From Lepturacanthus savala (lineage: Eukaryota > Chordata > Actinopteri > Scombriformes > Trichiuridae): 64,000 bases of DNA. The DNA lies in NCBI GenBank assembly GCA_030544235.1, contig CM060478.1:3571727-3635726 (forward strand), read 5' to 3'. The first letter of the stretch is position 1; every line of letters begins with the position of its first letter. The notes below the pieces were generated by a model that did no database searches, had not been told where the DNA came from, and worked only from the letters and a program-made list of their open reading frames with translations. The position numbers and the translations under genes are program-made. Below are positions 10,301 through 23,500 of the stretch, piece by piece.

Positions 10301-13028
10301 ACAATATTTACAATACAAGTGAATAAGAAAAAAATATATATAAAATATGAGAGTAAAAGTGTCTGATGCGCAAGATAAGGTGCAGTGGAGGTAGGAGGAG
10401 GTAGACCGGGTAGTTCAGGTGTGTGTGTGTGTCTGTGGGTATTTTCAGTCCTTGTGGCCCAGGGGAAGAAGCTGTTAGACAGTCTGCTGGTGTGGGATCT
10501 GATGGACCTGTGGGCGGTCAAGGTGTGTGGGGTCTGCTGTGATGACCCTGGTCCTCCTCAGGCAGCAGGTTGGAGCCATTCATTCCAGGGTGGGCAGAGG
10601 GCAGTGATGGTGTTCCTCTGCCTTCCTGTTCTCTGCTGTGGAGGCTGCGTACCACACACTCAGGCAGCAGGTCAATACGTTCTCCACAGCAGAGTGGTAG
10701 ACGGATCCACATATGATCTGATCAATGTATTAAATGTCTGTGCAAAAAAATAAAATCACTTTATATGCATCAATTACAAATTCCTTGTTTTCGGTGTTGA
10801 TTGTTTATCTGTAAACGGGATTCCTGAAAAAACTACCAGGCTGATATTTGTGAAACTTTTATTTTAATTAGATAAAGACAAACACGTTTTGGGTCAGATC
10901 AGTGTTAATTTTTCTTGGCTATTTATTTCAGTCTAGTTTTAGTCGATATTCTTTACTCTTTGACAGCAGGTTGATCGTAATGTTAGTCAAAATAATCTCG
11001 TCGGGTATCTGTAATAATAGGAATTATTGTTAGGAACCTTTGTTTAGTTCAGTGTGACACACAGACATGTTTTGAAGTGTCAACACCAAAAACAAGGATT
11101 TTGTAACTGACCGTATATAAAATGCTTTTCTGCAACAGATATTTACAGGTGCTGGTTATATAATTATAAAATCATGAGTTATTTCTGTAATTCCATTCAG
11201 AGTGAAACGTGTGTTATATGCTTATTTGTTACCATGTACAATATTTCCCTCTGATGTGTAGTGGAGTGAAATATAAAGACACTCCAGCATCTCAATATTG
11301 TACTTAAGTGTTGTTGTTGTTGAGTAAATACTCAGATACCTGTGTCTTTTTGTATTTCTGTCCACATGATGCCAGGAAAAGGTATGAACATCCTCCTTTT
11401 TCTGGGCTCGGAGACGTCCTGCTTTCTGTTTTCTGTTTGGATTTGATGCATGATTCGTCTTTATGATTTGGTTGTCTTGCAGCTCGTGGTATTTATTTAT
11501 TTTATACATTTTCTTTCAATTGAAATTTCAGTTTTACGTACATCAGTCATATTTTTATACATCTAGAAGAAGAAAATGGGTGAGCCGAAAGAAAATAAAG
11601 AAAATACGGAGATACATAATAAATGAAGTCAAATGTGTGTGTAAAGCTGTTTGTTCAATACATATTTAAAGCCAAAATTTAAAATAAAAAAGAGAAACCA
11701 GATAAAATATGTGCCAATCTTAGTTTGCTCAACTTTATTTTCTATTGTTTGAGACAATCAAAATGAACAAGTGAATTTTATTATATAACAGCACACTAGC
11801 AGACATTTATATATTATTTATAGTGAAAGTAACTAAGGCCCATAGAAATAAAATTATACAAAGAGACAAGTCAGTTTGTTTTTTTCCAAAATGGCTGCCT
11901 ATAACTTTTCTTCTTCTGTTATAACTATATTAACTGTACATTATTAAGGTCAAAGAATCCAAATAAACGGGTATCAAGTCTAAAAATTCAATTGCTTTAT
12001 CCATAACAAGATTTTGCAGTTTCTTATTGAAAAAAGCAACATTATGAAGGCAGATTTTTAAAGGAGATAACAACTGAATGTACAATATGAGTATTTTTAG
12101 TGCAAATGTATTGAGAGATGACACAGAAAATTCTATATTTACAGCTGTAGTGGGACACAGTGGATTTAGTGAATTGTTGGTGATCTAAATTGTCTCTTTG
12201 GTTGAATTTATTCCTATGATCCTAAGCTGCTTTTACAACAAAGCAGACGTTTGGGCCACAACTTGCTGTTAAAACATTTTTGTCGCAACTTGCAGTTTTT
12301 AATTTGCCCCTTTTCTTTATTTGTCCTGTTTGTGTCTTGTTATTAATTTGATGTTTGATTCAGTTTTACTGTTAAATATAGTACCATCCACCCCTTTTTC
12401 TTTTTAAATCATCATCTTCCTCCTCCTCCAGACACCAACCAGGCTCTGCGGCTTTGTCTCGGCACCAAAGCGACCGGAGCAGAATTCGGTGCCGTCTCCG
12501 CCCTCACGATCAACCACGACTGCTCACGGCTTCTCTGTGGTTTTGCTAAAGGACAGGTACACTCCGCTACCAGCTGAATATTATCTAACCACTGATGCAG
12601 CCTCACTGGACTTTATGGAAATTTGTACAGTTGTTGTAGTTTCACAGAATCAACTTTATCGGCCAAGAGAAAGATATAATTGTTTTTATGCAGGTGACAG
12701 TTGGTTATTAATTAACTACTATTATTATTATTTTAGCAGTACAACATACAACACTTTCTGTTTTAGGCTGTGACGATAACTGATCACATGAAAGCTATGC
12801 AGCGTTATGTTTACACATCTGTGAATTTTAAAATGTTAATTACTGAGCTTTTTCTCTTATCAAAATGCTTGTTGATTAATATAATAATTCATATATAATT
12901 GTCCAACAGTCTTTGTCTTCCTTCATCATGTTTTTAGATCACAATGTGGGATCTGGCGAATGGAAAACTCCTGAGAACTGTCACTGATGCTCATCCTCCA
13001 GGGACAGCTATACTGCATGTGAAGGTAA

Positions 13029-13074
<46 letters not shown>

Positions 13075-14458
13075 ACACACACACACCCCTCATTAACTTC
13101 AACTCTTTTCCTTCCCTTCGTTTGTGTCTTTAGTTCACAGATGACCCGACTCTTGCAGTGTGTAACGACAGCGGAGGATCAGTGTTTGAGTTGGCTTTCA
13201 GGTATGATGCTACTGATGATACTTAACAGTATAAATACTGTCATCTAAAAATGATCCATTACAAGTAAAAGTCATTAACTCTAAATGTTATTTTGGTAAA
13301 AGTACAGAAGTGTTATCAGCAAAATGTACTTGAAAAATCAAAAGTGAAAGTACTGATTATACAGTGTTAATATAGTATATTATTATACTATTTGTTTTTA
13401 TTGCTAACAAACACACAAGAACATTTTAATACTTTTGGGTGGATCAATACTAAAACATTTTAGATTATTTATCAGCTTATCAGGTTTGTTTTATACACTT
13501 TATATAGCATTTGCACATATTTAAGTCTATTGACTTAAGCCCCAGGCCTGTTTTATATCTCTATCTCTACAACCACAAATGTTATTGTACTTAAACCTGG
13601 AATAAAAATAAATCTACAACATGTGAGGTGACTACAGAAGAGTCAGAATCAATTTATGTTGATGTGATGTTAGAAAAAAAACTTATTGTAATTTACGACA
13701 GATAAAAATTCTTCATTTAAAACCTAAAACAAGGCCAAACTGACCGAAATGTGGGCAAAAAAACTTGAAATAAGTTAAATTATCAGCAATGCAAAGTTCA
13801 GTGATTAATAAGATAAGAGTTCAATTATTCAGTTATTCAATTATTATATACAATCAATTATTTGTCCATAAAATCCTATAAATCCCACTGAGGATCATTC
13901 TAGAACATGAAGAATATATTCTCTAAGATGAAAAAGGAGATTATAAAGGAGACAATTAAATAATCACACAAACATCTCAAATCTATATTAAATATCTAAA
14001 TAGTTAGTTAGTTGCAGCCCTACTACTGATATTATATTAAACTATTTTCTTACTGTATTGATGATGTGGATATTGATGATATATATTGATGCTGTAACAG
14101 TAACATTGGGTTTTACTACAGATAAAATACTTTTTTTAGTGTTGGAGCTGAGGTTTAATACTGGGATTTATCAATAAAACTCAATGCTGCTCCTGTATCA
14201 AGAGGTTTTGGATAATAACAGGTTATCATGTATTGTCCTATTTCTTTTAAAAATGAATAAATCTCCTCATTCTGCTGCTGCTTGGTGTCCAGGCGGGTGA
14301 TGGGGATGCGGTCATGTGACTCTCGATGCCTCTTCAGCGGCTCCAAAGGTGAAGTGTGCTGCATCGAGCCTCTGAGAGCTCCTCCAGACATCAGGGACCA
14401 TCCGGTCACCAGCTACTGTCTGCTGGCTATGGCCTCGCTCACCAAGGTAGAACCCTGT

Positions 14459-14511
<53 letters not shown>

Positions 14512-17500
14512 ACTTCACGTGTGTCACCTGGTTCACGTCTTTGTTTCCTTCAACAGATTCTGGTCATTGGACTGAAGCCGTCTCTAAAAGTCTGGATGAC
14601 GTTTCCCTACAGCAAAGTCAGTCTGTTCCCATCCTTTTTCCTTTAGTTAAGGTATGTCAATTAAGATGTTAATTACTGTATTTTTCTGTTCGACCAGTCC
14701 GATCCATCCAGTGTTCCTCAGCTGGCCTGGCAGTTTGTTCCCATTCAGAAAACAGTTAATCCCATCCTGGCTTTTTGTAAAGGAGACACCGTCCATTTCC
14801 TGCTGGTAAGTTCTTTTATTAAGTTATTTTAATTCTTTTTTGATCCGTTAATGTGATTGTTAATTGTTTAAGAAAAAGGTCACAGAGTTTCTTAATGAAA
14901 CTGATAATTTAATAATTGATTAAAAACTTTAAAACATATATATAAAACTTATAATAAAATATAAATTTAATACAGGGATTTGTGTTTTTCGCTGCATTTT
15001 TCCAGGTGAAGAAGGAGGAAACGGGGACGATTCACGTCATCAAACAGAGACAACTTCACCTGAGCTGTGACATCATCAGCCTGAGTGTAAGTCTGATCAA
15101 TCACTGATCAATACATGTGATCTGATAGTCACTACAAGCTGCTCCCTGTTAATAATAAAGTCATAAAGAGATAATATAAAACTACACACAGCAACCTGAG
15201 TCATTTGTCATGTTTATAGCTTTAAAATTAAATGACATGTTCTTTATTTTACATTTATATTGAACACTATATTAAGGTGATATGGACAAGATTAAATATT
15301 AGTATATATAATACTTTGATATTAATAGTACAGTATTGTAGAGATGGTTAGTGAGATTTTTTGTAAATAATCAGTAGTAGCTTTGATATAATGACTATAA
15401 ACTATAAAGTCCTTCCGCTCTCCTTTTTTCCTTTCTTGCATCCTTTTATACTTTTCTTCCTCATTCTTTTTTCCGTTATTTCTCTCCATCCTTCCTCCGT
15501 CCCTCATTATATCCTTCATTCTTCTCTCCTCCTCCTTTACTTCTATCCTCCCCTCCTTGCTATCCTTCCATCCTTTCTCCCCATTATATCCTTCCTTCTA
15601 ACCTCCCTTTCCTTCTTTCTCACCTATAACCTATTTTGTTATTCCATTGGTTGTTTGTGCCACAGTGGATCAACAGCCGTACTCTGGTCCTGGTCGACAG
15701 CCATGAGAAGCTGCAGGTGGTGGACCGGCCCAGTCAGGAGGTTCTGGAGACTCTGGATCTGGAGCAGGTGCAGCTGGTCTACAACAGCCGCCACTTTAAG
15801 TCTCTGGCTACAGGAGGGAACGTGTCCCAGGCTCTGGTGAGGAACCAGCTGATGGAAACAGCATCCGGGGTCAAAGGTCATATTTACCAGGGTTCCTGCA
15901 GGGTCTTAAAAAGTCGTAAAAGCATTGAGTGTATGAATTTGGAAATAATACCTTAAAAAGTGTTGAATTTTGATATCTGTGTGATGTGAATTCAACTTGA
16001 AGAAACCTGTAGGAACTCTGGTTTATTTGAATATGGAGCAGAGGTCAATTTAAATTTTACGGATTATAAGTAATTATTTAAAATTAACATCTGTATTTGA
16101 CAATATCTTTGTGTTCCAGGCTTTAGTTGGAGAAAAAGCTTGTTACCAGTCAGTGTCCAGCTACTTAGGACAAATCGTCTATTTGGGCACCAAGGTAATT
16201 TGTTTTATTTCTTATGTTTGTGCATCATTTCTGTTTGTGGATTTGTTTTAACCATTAGAGATGCACCAAATGCTGAGAAAAGTGGATTTTGTCTTGTTTT
16301 TGCTGTTGGATTTTCTCTCTCTCTTTTTTTTTTTAACCACTTTCTCTTGTCTTGCAGTCGGCTCACATTATGACTCTAAGAAACTGGAGAGAGGTTTGTT
16401 CATTTACTGTTTATTTTGAACATTTACTATCAAAATAAAGATAAAGAGAAAAATAAAAAGGTAAAAAGGAAAGCAATACAATCATTTAACATTTAGCAGA
16501 AAGAATCTCTCAAATGATCTAATCCAGTTCTTCTGTTTAAGGAGAAATTTGCTTTGTCTAAACCAGAGAATCTGAACATTTTCTTCTTAAAATTTACTCA
16601 AATCCGTTATCAAAATAGTTTTTGATAAATGTAATAGTAGTAAAATCGATTAATATTTGCAGCTCTACTTTCATTCTGAGATAAATTCCTCTGTTATTAA
16701 GCCACAATTAAGTTAAGTGGTTTAATTTATGCAAACAGCATCAGAATGTTAAGAAATAACTACATAAACTTCCGTTTGTATGTAATAATTATAATTCGTA
16801 TGTAATTATTTAATTTCAGTAACAATTCAAATGCATGTGATAACTGCACATTAACACATTAAATAACAGGAGGATACAGGAAGAAGACAAAATAATATAA
16901 AACAGAAAAGCAGGATGAGAAATAAAACATGGAATAATGTTAAATTTACTCATAAATAGAAATATTACTTATTAAAGTGATATTATTCACTTTATTTGAT
17001 AATGAAATCTAAGCAGCAGCTGAGACTTGTTCTATATATCTCAGTTTATTCTGCAACTATGAGCCACAGATTCTTATTCTTACGGTTTCACAGGATATTT
17101 TTCATGGATTCCCAGCATAAACATAACATTAGCGTTTTTTAATTTCCATATTTCTTTTGGATAACCTGCTTCTAACCTACAACGTTCTGAAAATGTCCTG
17201 CCAATGTTTATTTTCAACATAACATTCCCAAGTGGTTCTGATAACCACACGAGTTATTGTTGTTGTGGGTCATTTTTATTACGTTCCCCTGAGTTTCTGC
17301 TGTTTGTCTTTTAAATAACCCTCCTACAACATTCTCAGAATCTTACGTAAATGTTTTTATTAACCATAAATTTCCCAGAACATTCTGGTAATGTAACAAC
17401 AACATTGGTTTTATGTCTGGGGGGAAAAAAACTTGGCATTTTAACATCTAGGGAATGTTGTGCTGGAACATTCAGTAAACGTTCCCAGAACTAAAAATAA

Positions 17501-20500
17501 ACATCTCCAGAATATCATGGGAAGTGAATTTTCCAGCTGTGGAGCTGCTGGAAAATGACGTAATAAAACACTGAGGTGGAATTTAAAACATGTTGTTGCT
17601 GGAGGAGCAAAATAAAGTTCATAGCTGTGATGAAACAGCATATTCATGTTAAAAATGTATTGAGTGTATCCTCCTATATAATGAGTTTTTACCTTTTTAA
17701 AGCAGCATGAGGACACTTTAATGCTGTTAATTCATCTTCCCGTTTCTGTGTTTTCAGCGAATCGACTTCCTGTTGAAACAGGACTATTACGTCGAAGCTC
17801 TTTCTCTGGCCTGGTCCTTCCATGAGGGAACAGCTAAAGCTGTGGTTGGTGGGTAGAAACCTGGAATCAGTCTGTTCCTCAGAGTTTCATCAAGGATTCA
17901 TGTGACAGGTGGATGATGTGATAATAGTGTGTGTTGTGTTTTTATTTCAGGTCTGTTTGGAGAACCAGTGAAAAGGAAGGGAGTGGTAGGAGATAAGGTG
18001 AGGGCAGAAAATCATGGTTTTTATGTCTGCCTACATTTTTAACTGGTGTTACTGTCAATTACTAGGTCTGTCTACAGTTTTAACTGGTATTACTGTCTGT
18101 TATTAGGTCTATCTACAGTTTTAACTGGTATTGGTGTCTGTTATTAGGTCTGTCTACAGTTTTAACTGGTATTAGTGTCTGTTATTAGGTCTATCTACAG
18201 TTTTAACTGGTATTAGTGTCTGTTATTAGGTCTATCTACAGTTTTAACTGGTATTAGTGTCTGTTATTAGGTCTATCTACAGTTTTAACTGGTATTAGTG
18301 TCTGTTATTAGGTCTATCTACAGTTTTAACTGGTATTGGTGTCTGTTATTAGGTCTATCTACAGTTTTAACTGGTATTAGTGTCTGTTATTAGGTCTATC
18401 TACAGTTTTAACTGGTATTGGTGTCTGTTATTAGGTCTATCTACAGTTTTAACTGGTATTGGTGTCTGTTATTAGGTCTATCTACAGTTTTAACTAGTAT
18501 TTCTATTCAATACTAGGTCTATCTACAGTTTTAACTGGTATTGGTGTCTGTTATTAGGTCTGTCTACAGTTTTAACTAGTATTTCTGTTCATTACTAGGT
18601 CTATCTACAGTTTTAACTCATATTAGTGTCTGTTATTAGGTCTACCTACATCTTTCTCTCTGTTTTATGTAGATGGTGGAGATTCTGTTGCAGTTTACAG
18701 AGCATGCTTTGAAGAAGTGTCCAGAACAAGGAAAGATCCAAGTAATGGAACAACATTTCCATGTAAGCTAACACGCACACACATAAACCAGTCTGCCATA
18801 GCAGATCAATCAATCAGTAATCAAATCGATGACTGTAAATTATCTACTAATGGCCACTAATGGAATACCGGATTATATTAGAGAATTTACGGTAATTGAG
18901 TATCAAAATAATAGGCGATTACCGTAATACTTATGAACTAATCGATTAATTGACTAATCTTTGCAGCTCTAAAGTGTAATTTCTCTCTGTGTGGTGTGTT
19001 CAGGATGTGGTTCCTGTCCTGGTGGATTACTGCCTGCTGCTGCAGAGGACGTGAGTCTATATGCTTCATACATGCAAAAACAATGTGAAATTTTTTAAAT
19101 TTTTAATCAAATACCTACCAGCTTTATACCATTTTTATATCTACCTTTTAAAATCCAATATGAATCTATATCTAGTCTGCACAGTCTGACATTACTGAAA
19201 AACAACTTATAGAGCCAATATATATGTTGCCGCTGTGTTTTAATAACTAGTGTGTGTGTGTGTGCGCACAGTGACTTGCTGTTTAACCAGATTTATTCTC
19301 GGCTGGTGGAGAACGTGGTCGCTAAGGGAGTTTTCCTGGAATCGCTGGAGTCCTACATCGTTGTGGATCGCCTCGGCCACCTCACCACGCCCATCATGAG
19401 GGACCTCCTGGCTCATTACCATGACAACGGTCTGATGGACAGCTTGGAGAGATGCGTCGTCCATCTGGACGTCACCAGCCTGGACATACAGCAGGTGTGT
19501 GTGTGTTTAGTCAGGACTTAATCCACTAAGACAGCATTCATGAGGACAAATTAAACTCTTTCAATTTGTGGTTTTCATGTGTTATAGGTGATCCGGGTGT
19601 GTTGGGAGAACCAGCTCTATGACGCTATGATCTATGTGTTCAACAGCGGCATGAACGAATATATCACACCTATGGAAGTAAGTTGTAAAAACATCCAGCT
19701 GCTTTCACTATAACATGTGTGTGAAATGATTTTCAAGAAGTCTAGAAGCTAAAAGTGTATTTAGAGTTGGATATAGAAGTATGAGACTGCTTATCAACGA
19801 ATTTAATGAGTTTTATCTGTAAATTTAAAACTGGAGAGAGGTCAGGACGATTAAACAATATCAATATATATTGTCAATATCCATATCATCAATACAATAA
19901 GAAAATTGTTGAATATAATATTGATAGTTTCACTCTAAGTTTACTTAAAAAAAACTTTAAAAAATGCTGCTCCTGCTTGGCTCATAAAAATCATATTCCC
20001 CTTGATAACAGATCGATCATTGAATCAAACAGACAGACATTTAACAGACAAACCACAAATCATAATTAAAAATGATCAATAATTATCATTGTTTACTGAT
20101 AAGATATATTTTATATCAATATGTTCTAGCTATATCGCCTCTACATTCCCTTAACATTCCCAAAATCCCTTAATTATGTAGAACTTTAAACCTTAACAAC
20201 ATACAAACAGTTGAGTTATATACAAATTAAGCCTGTACACAGCACAGTGCATGTTAAAATTGAATTTCCTGATAATTGATCCCATTTGTTTTGTGTTTTA
20301 GAAACTCTTTGCAGTGATTAGTCCACCGCTTAGTGAAGGGAGGAGCCTAACGGGTAAGAATGTCAACACCAATATATAATTAATTAATATAATTTGTAGA
20401 TTATCACCAACTATAAGTGTCTGAATAATACAAAACGTTTGAAAAGCCCATTTCTGTTTTTTTTGGACAGATGAGGAAGTGGTGATGGGAAACAAACTTC

Positions 20501-23500
20501 TGGTTTACATAAGGTGAGATAAGAGATGTTTATACCTTTTATTAGTTTGTGCAGCTGGAAAACATTAGGTCGGATTGTGAGAATTGTTGCTTCACTTCAA
20601 GAAAACAAAACATTTATTAAAGAAATGCATTTTCTGGCAAGATATGAAGCCAAATGTTTAAAGTAAACAAAGAATTGTGTGAATTATGAATTGTGTGTTT
20701 AAAACTATGCAAATGACTGAGTGTCAATAAGGCTGCAACAAAAAAATATTTTGATACTGGATTAATCTATTGATTATTGAAATGATAAATCAATTTGTTT
20801 TTTGGTTCATAAAATAGTGTAAAATGTCGATCACTGTTTCCCAAAGCTGAAGATTCAACCTGTGTGTGTGTGTGTGTAGCTGCTGTCTTGCAGGTAGGGC
20901 GTATCCACTTGGAGACATTCCTGAAGACCTTGTGGTTCAAATCAAGAATCAGGTATGTAGACTGTGTGTGTGTGTGTGTCGGTGTCGGTGTTTGTGAGTA
21001 TTTCATTTGATACCTCACCAAGCCTCCAAGAAAAACAACCACAAGTCGTGTGTGAAATCAGACATTTCTTATGAAACACATGAGACAGTAACTAATAATT
21101 ATAAACTGTGACGTTAGTGTTAACTACAGTTAAACTAGTTTTCTTCATATTTGTTTAGAAGTCAAACTCCCCCTCCCCCCAAACACTATATAAAGACTAG
21201 AGCATCAGTGGTTAACAACGCCAAACTTCAACATAAAAATACACAATTTAAAATAGGTGTTGTACATGTACTTTTTTATTATCATTCTTTTTTTTAAGTA
21301 ACGTCATATTTGGAGACACTGTTTAATTCAGCACCTCTTTTGATTGTAAATGTGGACTCATATTAGTAAAAAAGTAATTTAACTGACAAGTTAACAAATG
21401 ATCCTTCACCAAACACACTATGTTCAATTGCAGTTTTTTTCAAGGTAGTTTGATGGTAACGTTAATTCTTTGCTCTCTTACAAGTAGTAAAAGTCTTTCC
21501 ATACAGTGAGCTAATGCTGTTTGTGTGTGTGTGTGTGTGTGTCAGGTGTTTGAGTTCCTGATCCGTCTCCATTCAGCCGACTCATCAGAGGAGGAGCAGG
21601 TTTTCCCCTATATTCATACTCTCCTCCACTTTGACACCCGGGAGTTCCTGAATGTGCTCGCCATGGTGAGGTTTCCTCATTTTAACTTTTGTCACAATCG
21701 GCTTTATTGTTGTTTTTCTATCATTAAGATTTGGTTCTGGCTTCCTTCTAGACATTTGAAGACTTTAAGAATGACAAACAGGCCCTGGAGTACCAGCAGA
21801 GGATAGTCGACATCTTACTTCAGGTAACGAAGCTTGTGCTGTAATGTCTGTTTCACATCATCATGATGTAGAGCTGCAGCAATTAGTCAATTAATCAAAT
21901 AGGTGCCAACTATTATGTTAATTACCAACTATTTTGATAATTGATTAATGGATTTGAGTCAATTTAAGAAGAAAATGTCCAAATTCTCTGGTTCTGTCTT
22001 CTCTTCTGTGATTATTTTCTGGTAAAATGTAAACTGATGATATTTGTGTCGTGTATGAAAATAATAATTAGTTGCAGCCCTAATACTTACACATGTATAA
22101 TACAAAATAAAATGGGTAAACTGACTGTGAGAGTGGCAACAGCTTGGTTTGTATATTACGTAAATGTCTTAATTGGATGCACCTGGTGTTATTAATTATT
22201 CTATTATTATGATTCTGTTTTTATATTATGGTTTAACTTCATTTATTTGTTAACACTTTGTAATATTGTTAAGAAAAGTGCTATATAAATAAAGTTTATT
22301 ATTACTTTGGGTTGAAACCATTTCATGAACCAAACAACTAATCGATTAATGAATTTAATAATAAATAGATTAAATAGCTATGAAATAATAGTTGTTAGTT
22401 GAAGGTTTAATGTTTCAAATCCTCCCATAGTTTAAGACTTTGTTTTCCAGTTTTGATGTTCTTTATGTCCTATTTCTTGATTTGACAGTTCTGTTTCTTG
22501 TTGCCTAGGTGATGGTGGACAATCCAGACTTTACTCCGTCCCAGGTGGGCGGGCTCTTCACGTTTTTGGCTCGTCAGCTCGCCAAACCAGACAACACGCT
22601 GTTTGTGAACAGGAAGCTCTTTGACCAGGTAAAACCAACCAGATCTCCCAAGCATGTGATTATATTAGATAGAATCTACTGATGCTTTCAAACTGGCTCC
22701 TGGTAATAGACAAAAAGCTGAAAGAGCTGGAAGATAAACACATGTTCTCTATGAGAAGCTCAAACTAAGGCTGTGATTTGCCAGAGTTCTGCTGTTTATA
22801 TTTGTATTTTCTGCAAAAATCTGTGGAGATAATATATTTTTATCTCTTTCTTTTTCCAGTCATTCATCTTTTCCTCTTCTGTGTTTCCAGGTTCTAGAGT
22901 TTCTGTGCAGACCAGACGATGACTCTCGACACACTGAGAGGCAGCAGGTCAGTGTCTCTCTGTTTATATACACTTATATTTATTTATATATACATATATA
23001 TATGTGTGTGGTGAAACCTATTCTATATTGTGACCGGTTTATAGGTTCTGCTGGAGCTGCTCCAGGTTGGAGGTGTGGTCCAGTTTGAAGAAGGAAAACT
23101 TTTGGCTTTGGCAGAGAAAGCCAAGTTGTGAGTAGCTGACTGAAGACTTGAAATACATTTGAATTAAATAAATTTAATAAATATAATGATAATGCAAACT
23201 TGTCAGCTTTTTGTTCCATTTGTATATACTATGTGCTAAAAATGCTGGATCAGACAGACTTTCAGTCCCTATTAAAAGTCAAAGAAGAGGAAGAGATTAA
23301 AAATTGTAGTTCTTCTTTGACATAATGCGCTTATTTTTATATTTTTAGATTCAGTTTCCCGAAAATGGGCATGTGCCGCACAGACATCCTTAAATATGCC
23401 TATAAATCATAGAAAGAATGTGAAGTTGAAGTTGTTGCTCAAAAAACAGATTCAGTAAAACCATGGCTTCATCCCCAGAAGCATTACAATTGAGAACATT

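Larger units (their letters stand above)
6303..12431 (+). other. vps8: vps8 intron 6, 6.1 kb, host of a nested antisense gene
   Basis: This is the largest vps8 intron. It contains the complete actinoporin-like gene on the opposite strand (about 7.5-9.86 kb), a repeat block at 10.14-10.74 kb, and an inverted-repeat element at 10.76-11.13 kb. Nothing was recognised in 6303-7490 or in 11130-12430. Confidence 0.85.

Noticed and set aside
10385..10753. 122-codon frame as a retrotransposon protein
   Set aside because: The block looks like a repeat, but the frame shows no reverse transcriptase, integrase or gag motif.
14356..14646. Reading frame with poly-Ala or poly-Leu run
   Set aside because: The run is the intronic (GCT)17; vps8 exons 10 and 11 join in frame without it and match the family.
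18020..18655. CRISPR-like array
   Set aside because: Repeats are contiguous 41-bp units without unique spacers, lie in a vertebrate intron, and have no cas genes.
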